64,000 bases of DNA from Novosphingobium naphthalenivorans NBRC 102051 (GCF_001590985.1 NZ_BCTX01000004.1:1-64000); one strand, 5' to 3'. Positions 7,273 to 16,087 are shown, counted from the stretch's first letter. Notes: generated by a model not told the origin, from the sequence alone. A program made the numbers and translations.

Positions 7273-9459
7273 ATGAACGTGCCCGCACTTCCCCGCCGGC
7301 TTGGCCTGCCTCTGGCGATGCAGATGATCGCCATCCTCGTCTGCGCCCTGCTCGCCGCCCAGCTTGTCACTCTGGCTCTCACCGTGATCCTGCCGCCGAG
7401 CCCGGCCGCGCGGTGGAACATGGACGAAGTCGCCGCGGCGCTGCAAACGCACGACCTGCCCGACCGGCTCGAACGCCGGGCCATGAGCGGCCCGCCCGAT
7501 GTCAGCGGGCAAGGCTGGCTGGTCTCCGAATCCTCGCGGGAAGCGCTGGCGAAACGCCTGGACCGCAACCGGCAGGACGTGGTTCTGGCCTTCTACACCC
7601 AATTGCCGGTCGGCGGTGTCGCCGTGCCGGCCAATAGCCGTTCCCCGCTTGCCGCTGCGGAAACGCCCTCGCGCGGACTGGGTTCTCTGCTGATCGATAC
7701 AGCCGAAGCCCATTCGATCCCAGGCGGCCCGCCCGCCGGCGGCGCGACGGGGCCGGGCGGCGGGCCCGGCGGCGGATTTCCCGGCGGTATGCCACCGGGC
7801 GGTTCGGTGCCGCACGCGCCTTCCATGCCGGGAGGCAGAATGCCCCGCGCCGACCTGCCCGTGAGAGGAATGCCGCAATCGCCCGGCGGCTCCGGCCGCC
7901 CCGGCGGCGCGCTCCCGGGCGGCGCATCTCCGGGCGGTTCGAATCCCGGCAATGCAAACCCGGGCGGAACGGCCCCGGGAGCTTCGTCCCCCGGACAGAA
8001 CCCGGCCCTGCCCTCCGCAGGACCGGTAGCCCAGCCTGGCGGCACGCCTGGAACCACTCCTGGAACCACCCCGGGCGGCAATGCCGTGCCCGGCGGATTG
8101 CCCGGGGCCAATCCGGGCAGCGGAACCCTAGGCACTGCGCCCGGCCGTACAGGCGGCCCCCTCGGCCTTCCCGGCGGAGCGCCTGGCGCGCGGGGGATTC
8201 CCGCTGGCGGGATTGTGCCGGTCCTGCCTGAACGGGCTGCGGTCCGTCAGGTCATTGTCCCGCACGCTGCCGCGACCGAAGCGGCGACGGCCCGGTCCGA
8301 AAGCAGCGCCTCCAGTCTCCCGGTCAGGACGCCGGTCACAGTGGCTTCCGCAGCGCCGCAGCAGGCCGCAGCCCCCCGGATTGCCACGGGGGAAGCCCCG
8401 GCGCCTGCCCAGACAGCGGCGATCGCCAGCGGCACCCCGCAGCCGATCCCGTTCCGCCGCACGCCCGATTCCGTGTTCGAGATTGCCTCGCCGCCCTTCA
8501 TCGAAGGTGATTTCGTCGCGGCGGCCCGCCAACCGGACGGCACCTGGCTCGCCGTCGCGCCGCGCGCCGAGCCTTTCCCCAATGCCTGGCAGAAGCGGGT
8601 CATGCTGTGGTTTGCACTGTCGCTGGCAGTGGTCAGCCCGCTGGCCTGGCTCTTCGCCCGGCGCATCGTGCTGCCGCTCAGGGACTTCGCCAAGGCCGCC
8701 GAGCAACTCGGCCGCGATCCCTCCGCCACGATCATCCCGCTTTCCGGCCCTGCCGAAATCGGCCGGGCGGCCAACGCGTTCAACCAGATGCGCAACCGCC
8801 TGCGCGCCTTTGTCGACGATCGCACGGCCATGGTCGGCGCGATCAGCCATGACTTGCGCACCCCGCTCACCCGCCTGCGCTTCCGCATCGAGGATGTGCC
8901 CGACGAACAGCGCGATGCCCTGCTCAAGGAAGTGACCGAGATGGAAGCGATGATCAGCCAGGTCATTGCCTTCATCCGCGACGCATCGACGCCGGGCCCT
9001 CGTGAACGGGCAGACTTTGCCGATCTCGTGCGCGGCAGCGTTGCCGACGCAAAGCTGATTGGCGCCGATGTCGAGATCGAGCACAGTGCCCATATTCCGG
9101 TCGACGTCGATCCCGTCGGTATCCGCCGCCTGCTCGGCAACCTTCTGGAAAACGCCGTGAAATATGGCGACCGTGCGCGCGTGCGCGTCTCGCTGGCAGA
9201 TGGCGAGGCCGTGGCCGAGATCGTCGATGCCGGCCCGGGCATTCCCGAAGACGAATTCGATCGCGCCTTCGAGCCGTTCTACCGCAGCGAGTCCGCGCGC
9301 AAGTCCGGCCGGAACGGCAACGGTCTCGGGCTTGCCGTGTGCCGCTCGATCGCACGGGCGCACGGCGGCGATGTCTCCTTCGCCTATGCCAACGATGGTT
9401 TCGTCGCCCGCGTCCGGGTGCCCGCTGCCTTCAGCATGAAGCTGCGCCAAGCGGCATGA
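7273..9459 (+). CDS. Sensor histidine kinase with Gly/Pro-rich periplasmic insert
   Basis: Membrane histidine kinase, 728 residues. Order: first membrane helix (about 12-38), a periplasmic region of roughly 400 residues, second helix (about 443-465), HAMP linker, dimerisation/phospho-acceptor helix with His526 in AISHDLRTPL, then an ATP-binding domain with N-box NLLENAVKYG, DAGPGIP and GNGLGLAV. It should phosphorylate a response regulator, probably the divergent OmpR-type protein. The periplasmic part is unusual: about residues 150-320 are dominated by Gly and Pro in PGG-type motifs, followed by an Ala/Thr/Pro-rich stretch. The typical periplasmic domain is about 100-150 residues, so this looks like a large low-complexity insertion. 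Its stop overlaps the next gene by ATGA, so the two are translationally coupled. Confidence 0.9.
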   Translation: MNVPALPRRLGLPLAMQMIAILVCALLAAQLVTLALTVILPPSPAARWNMDEVAAALQTHDLPDRLERRAMSGPPDVSGQGWLVSESSREALAKRLDRNRQDVVLAFYTQLPVGGVAVPANSRSPLAAAETPSRGLGSLLIDTAEAHSIPGGPPAGGATGPGGGPGGGFPGGMPPGGSVPHAPSMPGGRMPRADLPVRGMPQSPGGSGRPGGALPGGASPGGSNPGNANPGGTAPGASSPGQNPALPSAGPVAQPGGTPGTTPGTTPGGNAVPGGLPGANPGSGTLGTAPGRTGGPLGLPGGAPGARGIPAGGIVPVLPERAAVRQVIVPHAAATEAATARSESSASSLPVRTPVTVASAAPQQAAAPRIATGEAPAPAQTAAIASGTPQPIPFRRTPDSVFEIASPPFIEGDFVAAARQPDGTWLAVAPRAEPFPNAWQKRVMLWFALSLAVVSPLAWLFARRIVLPLRDFAKAAEQLGRDPSATIIPLSGPAEIGRAANAFNQMRNRLRAFVDDRTAMVGAISHDLRTPLTRLRFRIEDVPDEQRDALLKEVTEMEAMISQVIAFIRDASTPGPRERADFADLVRGSVADAKLIGADVEIEHSAHIPVDVDPVGIRRLLGNLLENAVKYGDRARVRVSLADGEAVAEIVDAGPGIPEDEFDRAFEPFYRSESARKSGRNGNGLGLAVCRSIARAHGGDVSFAYANDGFVARVRVPAAFSMKLRQAA

Positions 9460-10403
9460 CGGCCCTGCTTCGAACAGCCCCGTGGCTGCTTGCCGCAGCC
9501 ACGGCGGCGGCATCGCTTCCCGTGCAGGCGCAGGATTCCGGCAGCGATACCGCCCAGATTCCGGAGACACCTGCGGAGGCCGCCCCGGACGGCACTACCG
9601 CTGCCACGCAGATCGAGCCCCTGCCGCTCTGGAGCATCGCCGCCTCGGCCGGGATCAGCAACCGCGATGACGGCCCGGACGGGACATGGGAAGCCTTGTC
9701 GCTGACCCGGCAGATCGGGCGCGGATACGTGCGCGGCGCGCTGATGCGCTATCACGGCACCTTACTGCAGGCCGATACCGCATTGCCGTCAGACTACCTG
9801 GTCGGGACTCTGGCGGCAGGCGGAAACTTCCATGGTTGGGTGACGGATGGCTGGATCAGCCTGGGCCGGCAGGACTACGGAAAGATCAGCACGGCCGACG
9901 GCAGCCGCGCCAGTAACGGCGCGACAGGCAGCACTTATTTCGCCATCGGCGGCGACTTCGGCAAAGTTCTGCCTCTGGGACACAACTGGTATCTGACCCC
10001 CACGGCCACCGTATCCTATGCGCACGGCAAGCTCCTGCGCCCTGCCCCCACGGGAACCACCTTCAACGACGTGGAAACCGACGAGCCCACGTGGACGGCC
10101 GGCGGGGCCGTGCGCCTCGATCATGCCTTCGGCCCCGACAAGCGCCACTATGCCGGGATTTCGATCTCTCGGAACTGGACCAGCAATGCCGTCTCCGCCG
10201 TGCATCCCATATCGATCGACGAGGAGACCGGCGCCGTGGAGCTGTTCAGCGTCCACTATTCGGACAGCTGGTTCGAAGCGGGCGCCACTGCGAACATGGA
10301 ACTGACGCCGACCCTCCATCTCGACGTATTCGCCACGCGCGGCTTCGGGATGCTGTCCGGAAACACGACTTCGGGCGGAATCTCCCTGCGCAAGTCGTTC
10401 TGA
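9456..10403 (+). CDS. Putative outer-membrane beta-barrel protein
   Basis: Unrecognised exported protein of 315 residues. It has a signal peptide (MTALLRTAPW to PVQAQ, residues 1-24), a short disordered stretch rich in Asp, Pro and Ala, then alternating aromatic and polar residues typical of transmembrane beta strands, ending in SLRKSF with a terminal Phe. This suggests an autotransporter-like or porin-like barrel in the outer membrane. The start is fixed by the ATGA overlap with the kinase gene, so the sensor and this protein are made together. No family could be named. It could be a target or auxiliary component of the two-component system. Confidence 0.7.
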   Translation: MTALLRTAPWLLAAATAAASLPVQAQDSGSDTAQIPETPAEAAPDGTTAATQIEPLPLWSIAASAGISNRDDGPDGTWEALSLTRQIGRGYVRGALMRYHGTLLQADTALPSDYLVGTLAAGGNFHGWVTDGWISLGRQDYGKISTADGSRASNGATGSTYFAIGGDFGKVLPLGHNWYLTPTATVSYAHGKLLRPAPTGTTFNDVETDEPTWTAGGAVRLDHAFGPDKRHYAGISISRNWTSNAVSAVHPISIDEETGAVELFSVHYSDSWFEAGATANMELTPTLHLDVFATRGFGMLSGNTTSGGISLRKSF

Positions 10404-10502
10404 CCCTGGGATCAGAACCATACCGGCCGCTCTGGCGGGGCCGGGCGTTATCCTCTAGGGCACTTTTCGCGTTTAGGCCGCCACCAGAGGTTTGGAGAGT
10501 TC

Positions 10503-11516
10503 ATGGTCCGGAGTGATTCGACGGTACTGGTAACGGGCGCGGCTGGCTTCATCGGCGCCGCGGTGTCCGAAGCGCTCATGGCGCGCGGCCAGCCGGTGAT
10601 CGGCATCGACAACATGAACGACTACTATCCGGTGTCGCTCAAGCAGGCGCGGCTCGACCGGCTCTCGGCCCGGTTCGGCAACCTCTTCCATTTCCGCAAG
10701 GCCGACTTTTCGGACATGGCGGCGCTGACCGATGCCGTCGGGGAAACCGGGTTCGAGGCCATCATCCACCTCGGCGCACAGGCCGGGGTACGCTACTCGC
10801 TCGAAAACCCGCAGGCCTATGTCTCCGCGAATCTGGCCGGGCACGTCAACATGCTCGAACTGGCCCGTGCCCGCGGCGTGGCGCACATGGTCTATGCCAG
10901 CTCCAGCTCGGTCTATGGCGGCAATACCAAGCTGCCGTTCGCGGTCGAGGATCGCGCCGACCACCCTGTCTCGCTCTATGCCGCCACCAAGAAGGCGGAC
11001 GAGCTGATGAGCGAGACATACGCCCATCTCTTCCGCATCCCCTTGACAGGGCTGCGCTTTTTCACCGTCTACGGCCCTTGGGGGCGGCCCGACATGGCCA
11101 TGTGGAAGTTCGCGGAACGGATCCTGTCGGACCGGCCGATCGACGTTTACAACCACGGCGAGATGCACCGCGACTTCACCTACATCGATGATATCGTCGG
11201 CGGTGTCCTCGCTTGCCTGGACCGTCCGCCGCTCGACGATGGCGAGGAAAAGGCCGGCCGCAGTGTCAAACCACACGCGCTCTACAACATCGGCAACAAC
11301 AAGTCCGAGCACCTGATGCGCCTGATCGAGCTGCTCGAACAGGCCTGCGGCCGCAAGGCGCAGCTCAACCTGCTGCCGATGCAGCCGGGCGACGTACCCG
11401 CGACATATGCCGACATCACTGCCCTTACCCGCGACACCGGCTATGTCCCCTCGACACCGATCGATGTGGGTGTTCCTCGCTTCGTGGAGTGGTTCCGCGC
11501 GTATCACGGCATGTGA
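10503..11516 (+). CDS. NAD-dependent nucleotide-sugar epimerase (probable UDP-glucuronate 4-epimerase)
   Basis: Short-chain dehydrogenase/reductase of the extended epimerase type, 337 residues. The Rossmann motif GxxGxxG is at residues 12-18 (TGAAGFIG), and the catalytic pair is Tyr159/Lys163 (YAATK). Sequence around IDNMNDYYPVSLKQARL and the FTVYGPWGRPDMA segment is typical of UDP-glucuronate 4-epimerases (CapI/LspL group), which convert UDP-glucuronate to UDP-galacturonate for surface polysaccharide. The neighbouring UDP-glucose 6-dehydrogenase gene, 78 bases downstream on the same strand, would supply its substrate, which supports this call. A related dTDP- or UDP-sugar epimerase activity cannot be excluded. 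The gene starts with ATG behind GGAGAG. Confidence 0.85.
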   Translation: MVRSDSTVLVTGAAGFIGAAVSEALMARGQPVIGIDNMNDYYPVSLKQARLDRLSARFGNLFHFRKADFSDMAALTDAVGETGFEAIIHLGAQAGVRYSLENPQAYVSANLAGHVNMLELARARGVAHMVYASSSSVYGGNTKLPFAVEDRADHPVSLYAATKKADELMSETYAHLFRIPLTGLRFFTVYGPWGRPDMAMWKFAERILSDRPIDVYNHGEMHRDFTYIDDIVGGVLACLDRPPLDDGEEKAGRSVKPHALYNIGNNKSEHLMRLIELLEQACGRKAQLNLLPMQPGDVPATYADITALTRDTGYVPSTPIDVGVPRFVEWFRAYHGM

Positions 11517-11594
11517 TTGCTGTGCGGGATAGGGTTGGACCTGATTGAATTTGGGCCCTAAAGACAGAGCGGATTTCGACCGGATGAGGTTTTC

Positions 11595-12905
11595 ATGAAG
11601 ATTGCGATGGTGGGCTCGGGCTATGTCGGACTGGTATCGGGCGCATGCTTTGCCGATTTCGGTCACGATGTAGTCTGCATCGACAAGGACCAGTCGAAGA
11701 TCGACCGACTGCGCGAAGGCGTAATGCCGATCTACGAGCCGGGGCTCGACGCGCTGGTGGCCAGCAACGTCAAGGCCGGACGGCTTTCCTTCACCACGGA
11801 CCTCGCCGAAGGCATCAAGGATGCCAGCGCCATCTTCATCGCGGTCGGCACGCCCTCGCGCCGCGGCGACGGCCATGCCGACCTCTCCTATGTCTATGCG
11901 GTCGCCCGCGAAGTGGGTGAGAGCCTGTCGAACGATGCGGTCGTCGTCACCAAATCGACCGTGCCGGTCGGCACCGGCGACGAGGTGGAACGCATCCTCA
12001 GGGAAAGCGGCACCACGCATCGCGTGGCCGTCGTCTCCAACCCCGAGTTCCTGCGCGAAGGCGCCGCGATCGGCGACTTCAAGCGCCCGGACCGTATCGT
12101 CATCGGCGCCGAGGACGATTTCGGCCGCGAGGTCATGCGCGAAGTCTACCGCCCGCTGTTCCTCAATGAATCACCGATCCTGTTCACCTCGCGGCGCTCG
12201 TCCGAACTGATCAAGTATGCCGCCAACGCCTTCCTCGCGACCAAGATCACTTTCATCAACGAGATGGCCGATCTGTGCGAAAAGGTGGGCGGCAACGTGC
12301 AGGACGTGGCGCGCGGCATCGGCCTTGACGGGCGTATCGGCGGCAAGTTCCTCCACGCCGGCCCCGGCTATGGCGGCTCATGCTTCCCCAAGGACACGCT
12401 GGCCCTGCTCAAGACGGCCGAGGACTATGAAAGCCCGGTCCGGATCGTCGAGGCCGTGGTCAAGGTCAACGACCTGCGCAAGCGCGCCATGGGCCGCAAG
12501 GTCGTCGAAGCGCTGGGCGGTGCCGAAGTGGCACGCGGCAAGCGGGCCGCCCTGCTCGGCCTGACTTTCAAGCCCAATACCGACGACATGCGCGATTCCC
12601 CGGCCATCGCCATTGCCCAGACTCTCGCTGACGCGGGCGTTTCGGTGGCCGCCTACGATCCGGAAGGCATGGAACTGGCCAAGCCGCTCATGCCCGAAGT
12701 GGAGATGGTCGCCGATCCCTATGCCGCGATCGAAGGCGCCGATGTCATCGTCATCGTCACCGAGTGGGACGCCTTCCGCGCGCTCGACCTCGGACGCGTC
12801 AAGGCGCTCGCCAAAGCGCCCGTGCTGGTGGACCTACGCAACGTCTACAAGCCGGAGATGATGCGCGAGGCAGGCTTCGCCTACACCTCTGTCGGCCGGC
12901 ACTGA
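11595..12905 (+). CDS. ugd: UDP-glucose 6-dehydrogenase
   Basis: Cytosolic NAD-dependent enzyme of 436 residues that oxidises UDP-glucose in two steps to UDP-glucuronate. The N-terminal Rossmann domain starts with VGSGYVGLVSG. The catalytic cysteine is Cys263 within GYGGSCFPKD, and the central helix contains the conserved ELIKYAANAF. The C-terminal UDP-binding domain has LGLTFKPNTDDMRDSP. Length and motifs fit the UDP-glucose/GDP-mannose dehydrogenase family. It follows the probable UDP-glucuronate 4-epimerase gene on the same strand and the pair is likely one transcription unit making UDP-uronic acids for capsule, exopolysaccharide or lipopolysaccharide. A stem-loop lies just downstream. Confidence 0.95.
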   Translation: MKIAMVGSGYVGLVSGACFADFGHDVVCIDKDQSKIDRLREGVMPIYEPGLDALVASNVKAGRLSFTTDLAEGIKDASAIFIAVGTPSRRGDGHADLSYVYAVAREVGESLSNDAVVVTKSTVPVGTGDEVERILRESGTTHRVAVVSNPEFLREGAAIGDFKRPDRIVIGAEDDFGREVMREVYRPLFLNESPILFTSRRSSELIKYAANAFLATKITFINEMADLCEKVGGNVQDVARGIGLDGRIGGKFLHAGPGYGGSCFPKDTLALLKTAEDYESPVRIVEAVVKVNDLRKRAMGRKVVEALGGAEVARGKRAALLGLTFKPNTDDMRDSPAIAIAQTLADAGVSVAAYDPEGMELAKPLMPEVEMVADPYAAIEGADVIVIVTEWDAFRALDLGRVKALAKAPVLVDLRNVYKPEMMREAGFAYTSVGRH

Positions 12906-12935
12906 CCCCGCGATCGCGCGGCGTCCGCACGGGAT

Positions 12936-12980
12936 GCCGGTCAATCAACCGGGCTAACATGCGTCAGCCCGGCGACCGGC
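12936..12980 (+). terminator. Stem-loop after ugd
   Basis: Nested hairpin: GCCGGTC (12936-12942) with GACCGGC (12974-12980) outside, and CCGGGCT (12949-12955) with AGCCCGG (12966-12972) inside. It sits 31 bases after the ugd stop, so it may end the transcript or protect its 3' end. There is no run of T after it, so it is not a textbook intrinsic terminator. Confidence 0.4.
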
Positions 12981-13082
12981 AACCCCGCACGCGCTGTGAC
13001 ATCTGGCGGATCCTGGCCACAAATTGCCTAACGCTTGCCCGGCACGCTAGAGTCAGCCATCCGCATTTCGAGGGTCCGACCA

Positions 13083-14195
13083 TTGTCCGGCAGCTCCGTC
13101 GAATCCCTGACCGACCGGGTCTATATCGAGCAGGTTCGCAGCCTCTACCTGCACCTGCTGCCTGCCGCGGCCATGTGGGCCGCGTTCGCGATCACCTTCT
13201 GGCTGGCCTATAGCCGCACGCCCGAGCCCAGCTTGCTCCCTCTGGGCATCGCCGGCATTGCGGCCAGCTCGCTGCGCATCGGGCTGACGGCCCATTACCG
13301 CGATCTGGCCCTCACCGGCGCGCTCGACCGCGCGCAGGCCCGGCGTCTGGAGTTGCTCTTCTCGCTGCCCTATTTCGCCTTTGCGCTGATCCTGGGGCTG
13401 TTCGGCATGTTGGTCTTCCGCTCGCCAGTGCCGGAAATTCACATGCTCACGATCTGCATCATTGTCGGCTTTTGCGCCGGCACGGCGACCAGTTGCGGCT
13501 TCAGGCCCCGGCTGGCCATCGCCAGCATCCTTGCGGCGGTCGGCCCGGTCATCCTCGTTTCCGCGTTCCTCTCCGACCCCGCCTATCTGGCCATGGCCTT
13601 CATCGCGGCATCCTTCGTGCTGGGTGCGGCGCGCTCGATTGTCGTGCGCGTCGAGGCCACCAAGGCCGAAATCGCCGGGCGCCTGGTCTCGATTTCGCTC
13701 GCCCGGAGGGACATCCTGACCACCCTGCCCAACCGGCTGGCGCTGCAGGAATATTTCGACGAACACGCGGTCCTGATTTCCTCCCACCAGCCGATCGCCG
13801 TCCATTATCTCGATCTCGACGGCTTCAAACCCGTCAACGACCAGTATGGCCACGCGACCGGCGATGCCCTGCTGCTCGCCGTGTCCGACCGCCTGCGCGG
13901 TTCGGTCCGCAGCGGAGACCTGGTGGCCCGCATCGGCGGCGACGAGTTCGCGATCATCCAGTTCGGCCTTCACCACGCGGACGAAGCCGCACTGCTCGCC
14001 CGGCGCATCATCGCCGCGATCGAACAGCCGTTCATCATCGAGAACCACAGCCTTGTGATATCGGCCAGCGTGGGCACGGCGGTCAGTCACGACCGGAACC
14101 AGCAACTGGATTCGCTGCTGAAAGCGGCCGATGCCAAGCTCTACGAAATCAAGCAGGCCCGCCGGAATTCCAGCATGTTCGCGATGACAGCGTAA
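13083..14195 (+). CDS. Membrane-bound diguanylate cyclase
   Basis: Predicted enzyme making cyclic di-GMP from two GTP. The N-terminal half holds about six membrane helices with no recognised sensor fold. The C-terminal GGDEF domain has the intact signature RIGGDEF, the nucleotide-binding LDLDGFKPVND and, five residues before GGDEF, an RSGD that fits the RxxD inhibitory site, so product feedback is likely. There is no EAL domain. The start is uncertain: TTG at 13083 has GAGGG placed eight bases upstream and is preferred (370 residues); an ATG at 13035 in the same frame adds 16 residues. It stands alone between ugd and a small converging gene. Confidence 0.85.
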   Translation: MSGSSVESLTDRVYIEQVRSLYLHLLPAAAMWAAFAITFWLAYSRTPEPSLLPLGIAGIAASSLRIGLTAHYRDLALTGALDRAQARRLELLFSLPYFAFALILGLFGMLVFRSPVPEIHMLTICIIVGFCAGTATSCGFRPRLAIASILAAVGPVILVSAFLSDPAYLAMAFIAASFVLGAARSIVVRVEATKAEIAGRLVSISLARRDILTTLPNRLALQEYFDEHAVLISSHQPIAVHYLDLDGFKPVNDQYGHATGDALLLAVSDRLRGSVRSGDLVARIGGDEFAIIQFGLHHADEAALLARRIIAAIEQPFIIENHSLVISASVGTAVSHDRNQQLDSLLKAADAKLYEIKQARRNSSMFAMTA

Positions 14196-14213
14196 ACCGC
14201 GGGAGAAATGGGC

Positions 14214-14414
14214 CTACCGCCGCGTGGCTTCCGGGCGGATATCCCATTCGGCGACGGCCCCTTCCTCCAGAGCGAAATGGGCGGCCTGCAGCGCCGTTGC
14301 GGCATGAACGGCCGGAAACGTGAGGCCCAGACGATCGTAGAGCGAAACGATCTGATCCAGGACCGCGATCGACTCTCGAAGCGCCTCCTCCGGGGAATTC
14401 GCTTTTGAGAACAT
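14214..14414 (-). CDS. Small hypothetical protein
   Basis: Possible 66-residue protein, not assigned to a family. It is mostly helical by composition (SPEEALRESIAVLDQIVSLYDRL, then AATALQAAHFALEE) with codon use like surrounding genes and a plausible ribosome-binding site AGGGAAG eight bases before ATG at 14414. A GTG three codons earlier is less well placed. It converges with the diguanylate cyclase gene. The opposite strand is also open here but gives an Arg/Gly-rich, gene-unlike product, so this strand is preferred. No membrane or export signal is seen. Confidence 0.5.
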   Translation of the reverse strand: MFSKANSPEEALRESIAVLDQIVSLYDRLGLTFPAVHAATALQAAHFALEEGAVAEWDIRPEATRR

Positions 14415-14633
14415 GAACCCCACTTCCCTATGAATCGAAATTCTTAAATCGAAATTCCTGCCTGGCTCCAGCTTAGCGCACTACGGACAAGAGCCTAACG
14501 GATTTCCCCGCCGCGCTCCGGGAACATACCACCCACAATCGTTTGCAGAAACGGGCTTCATAAATTTTAGTTCCAAAACGGATTGAAGTGAGTTTACTAT
14601 CAGCACAGCGATCATATCGCACAAGGGGCGCAA

Positions 14634-15080
14634 ATGAACAGAGAAACGCTTGCCGAAGAGCTGCGTACCGATCTTCCGGAAAGATTAGTGCAAAATTTCT
14701 CGCAAGACACGTCAGCCAATCTAATAGAAACATCCTTAACCAGAAATACAAATCCAAGAAAAATTGCCCGCAGAATTTATAATATTCGACAAAAACGGGA
14801 GCAGTTTTTCTCATCAGGGCTATTCAGCGATCCAGCCTGGGACATCATTCTTGACCTCTACATGGCTGAAGAGGACAAGAAGGAAATATGCATTACCAGC
14901 GCATGTATTGCCGCGGGTGTTCCGACGTCCACCGGGCTGCGCTGGATCACAATTCTGATCCAGAATGGATACGTCGAACGGCACGATGATCCGGCAGACG
15001 CAAGGCGATCGCTCCTGCGCCTGACCGACGCCGCCCGCGATGCTCTGGAAGCCCTTCTGGGCCAACTCGGCGACGACTGA
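14634..15080 (+). CDS. Winged-helix (MarR-like) DNA-binding protein
   Basis: Probable transcription regulator of 148 residues. The C-terminal part (from about residue 60) carries FSDPAWDIILDLYMAE, a helix-turn-helix region ITSACIAAGVPTSTGLRW and a wing with YVERHDDPADARRSLLRLT, a pattern common in sphingomonad winged-helix proteins of MarR type. No ligand site is evident. The first 55 codons and the upstream DNA are clearly richer in A and T than the rest of the gene and its neighbours, so the N-terminal extension may have a different origin. It starts with ATG; the upstream ribosome-binding site is weak (AAGGGGC). Its targets are unknown and it is not obviously linked to the formate dehydrogenase genes that follow. 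Confidence 0.75.
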   Translation: MNRETLAEELRTDLPERLVQNFSQDTSANLIETSLTRNTNPRKIARRIYNIRQKREQFFSSGLFSDPAWDIILDLYMAEEDKKEICITSACIAAGVPTSTGLRWITILIQNGYVERHDDPADARRSLLRLTDAARDALEALLGQLGDD

Positions 15081-15149
15081 TCCCGCCTGAAGACGGACAT
15101 TTCGCCCCGCGCTGAAGCGCGTCAGGACATGTTCCCTTCCTGCGCCAGA

Positions 15150-15170
15150 GTGATAGGTTCCATCTATCAC
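15150..15170. promoter_or_regulatory. Palindromic LysR-type operator upstream of lysR
   Basis: Perfect palindrome GTGATAG-N7-CTATCAC ending 20 bases before the LysR-type gene. It contains ATAG-N7-CTAT, an LTTR T-N11-A arrangement that also fits the OxyR half-operator pattern. A near copy lies just before fdsG (16081-16099). It is probably an autoregulatory site of the LysR protein (inference). Confidence 0.65.
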
Positions 15171-15190
15171 CCTGGCAACCGGACGCGGAC

Positions 15191-16087
15191 ATGCAACTCA
15201 GAGCCCTGCGCTATTTCGTGACTCTGGCGCGCGAACAGCATTTTGCCCATGCCGCGGAAGCCTGCGGCGTGACCCAGCCAACCCTGTCTTCGGCCATCGC
15301 GGCTCTCGAAACCCAGCTCGGTAAACGCCTTGTCGAGCGGGACCGGCGGTTCATCGGCCTCACGGACGAGGGGCAGGCCATGCTGCCCTGGGCGCAGCAG
15401 CTTCTCGCGGCGCACGAGAGCATGGTACATGCCGTGGAAGCACTCGACGGTCCCTTGCACGGGGAATTCCGTCTTGGCGTCATCCCGGCAGCGGCGCCCG
15501 AAGCGGGCCGCCTCTGCGAAGCGCTTCTGCGCACCCACCCCGGCATGACACTCTCGGTCCGCTCCCAGACCTCGCGCGAGATCGTGCGCGCCATCGAGGC
15601 TTTCGAAATCGATGCCGGCGTGACCTACCTCGACCACGAGCGGCCGTCGAACGTCATCAGCGTGCCGCTCTACGCAGAGACTTATGTCTTTGTGATGGGG
15701 CGCGGAATTGCCAACCCGCCGCCGGGACGCATGACCTGGCAGGACGCGGGACGCTATCCGCTGTGCCTGCTCCATCAGGGTATGCAGAACCGGCGCATTC
15801 TCGACGGACTGATGCGCGAAGAGGGCATTGCCGCCACGCCGCGCGCCACCGCGGACAGCTATGTCGCACTGCTCGCCATGGTACGCTCCGGCGGCCTCGC
15901 GACGATCATGCCCGAACGCTATGTCGGCCTGATCGAAGGTGCCGACTGGGCGAGCGTCCACCCGCTGGCGATGGAAGTGCCGGTCAGCCGCATCGGCCTG
16001 ATCGTCGGCGACCGGGCACCGCTCGATCCGGTGGCAGCGGCCGCGCTGGGATGCGCCCGCGCGATCGCGCAGTCGCCCATTGATTGA
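15191..16087 (+). CDS. LysR-family transcriptional regulator, probable fds regulator
   Basis: LysR-type regulator of 298 residues. The N-terminal winged helix-turn-helix (residues 1-65) includes REQHFAHAAEACGVTQPTLSS, whose recognition helix resembles that of OxyR (QPTLS). The rest is a periplasmic-binding-protein-like effector domain with GEFRLGVIP and a C-terminal GLIVGDR. The cysteine pair used by OxyR for peroxide sensing is not apparent, so it is not an OxyR. The fdsGBAD genes follow directly on the same strand, and LysR proteins are known at such loci, so control of formate dehydrogenase, possibly with formate as signal, is the best guess. Matching palindromes lie upstream of this gene and of fdsG. 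Confidence 0.9.
   Translation: MQLRALRYFVTLAREQHFAHAAEACGVTQPTLSSAIAALETQLGKRLVERDRRFIGLTDEGQAMLPWAQQLLAAHESMVHAVEALDGPLHGEFRLGVIPAAAPEAGRLCEALLRTHPGMTLSVRSQTSREIVRAIEAFEIDAGVTYLDHERPSNVISVPLYAETYVFVMGRGIANPPPGRMTWQDAGRYPLCLLHQGMQNRRILDGLMREEGIAATPRATADSYVALLAMVRSGGLATIMPERYVGLIEGADWASVHPLAMEVPVSRIGLIVGDRAPLDPVAAAALGCARAIAQSPID

Noticed and set aside
6626..7276. Open frame of 216 codons on the plus strand in the regulator-kinase gap
   Set aside because: The product is dominated by Arg, Pro and Ser with no family resemblance or ribosome-binding site, and it overlaps the hairpins and the kinase start.
8128..9570. Long minus-strand frame opposite the histidine kinase
   Set aside because: It mirrors the kinase codons. 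The sense strand has complete HAMP, HisKA and ATPase motifs, while the antisense product has none.
14208..14408. Plus-strand frame opposite the small hypothetical gene
   Set aside because: It gives an Arg-rich protein with no credible start, whereas the minus strand has a ribosome-binding site and a helical product.
14473..14814. Minus-strand frame of 113 codons opposite the winged-helix gene
   Set aside because: Its sequence is a random-looking mix of aromatic and cysteine residues without family resemblance, and the plus strand has the winged-helix protein.
15191..16087. OxyR identity for the LysR-type regulator
   Set aside because: The HTH and operator resemble those of OxyR, but the redox-active cysteine region is not present and the gene sits with fds.
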